Below are positions 63,922 to 64,000 of a DNA stretch of 64,000 bases, piece after piece (within the stretch, counting starts at the first letter, position 1; each line of letters starts with the position of its first letter). Both the position numbers and the translations under genes were made by a program. This stretch comes from Anaeramoeba flamelloides (taxonomy: Eukaryota; Metamonada; Anaeramoebidae): positions 1-64,000 of the forward strand of contig JANTQA010000009.1 in assembly GCA_027625915.1 (NCBI GenBank), read 5' to 3'. The notes under the pieces are model-generated. The model had not been told where the DNA came from, did not search any database, and worked only from the letters and a program-made list of their open reading frames with translations.

Positions 63922-64000
63922 GGTTTCTGTGATTTCTATGATTCCTGTGATTCCTTTCGGTTTCTTTCGGTTCATTAGGTTCCTTAAATTTCTGTGATTC
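63922..64000 (+). repeat. Mixed 9-bp array at right edge
   Basis: GGTTTCTGTGATTTCTATG runs into GATTCCTTTCGGTTTCTTTC and GGTTCCTTA units; the array continues beyond the window. Confidence 0.85.

Overview
The window is very AT-rich eukaryotic DNA. Short GT-AG introns, long poly-A/poly-T and microsatellite tracts, lysine/glutamate-rich proteins and many DNA transposons point to a free-living or host-associated protist. The mix of Crinkler-like proteins, B-box fragments and a TLDc fragment fits a lineage such as Anaeramoeba or another metamonad/amoebozoan. That placement is an inference from composition and protein content; no rRNA or organellar marker is present to settle it.

1-8 kb: a head-to-head pair of related genes. 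Each has a long heptad coiled coil, a phase-1 intron and a P-loop NTPase like those of Crinkler (CRN/CR) effectors. The right-hand one also carries a restriction-endonuclease-fold nuclease. 8-21 kb has few or no working genes: two fold-back elements (0.4 and 2.2 kb), arrays of two related 9-bp repeats, a higher-order repeat near 20 kb and decayed B-box zinc-finger fragments. 21.6-25.1 kb holds a third Crinkler-like gene, coiled coil plus PD-(D/E)XK nuclease plus protein kinase.

26-45 kb is a transposon graveyard: a Tc1/mariner element with TA-flanked inverted ends, two copies of a 223-bp Tc1-type MITE, a 1.8-kb repeat carrying a tRNA-like sequence (two copies in opposite orientation, one inserted in a hAT element), a TNP2/Plavaka-like transposase, a hAT element and a piggyBac remnant. 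It also has a GC-rich minisatellite block near 32 kb.

45.7-50.4 kb is the most unusual locus: two GST-like domains of the glutamyl-tRNA-synthetase type, a nucleic-acid-deaminase domain with HAE and CxxC zinc motifs resembling the OTT_1508 family, and a ubiquitin-specific-protease fold that seems to have lost its catalytic Cys and His. 50.4-64 kb is mostly gene-poor: more fold-back elements, MITEs, two inverted copies of a B-box locus and a decayed B-box/coiled-coil/TLDc gene at the right edge.

Taken together, the intact-looking coding content is dominated by effector- or conflict-type enzymes (NTPase, nuclease, kinase, deaminase, ubiquitin-linked domain) set among mobile elements. Several genes are interrupted in low-complexity tracts, so sequencing error and real decay cannot be separated from sequence alone.
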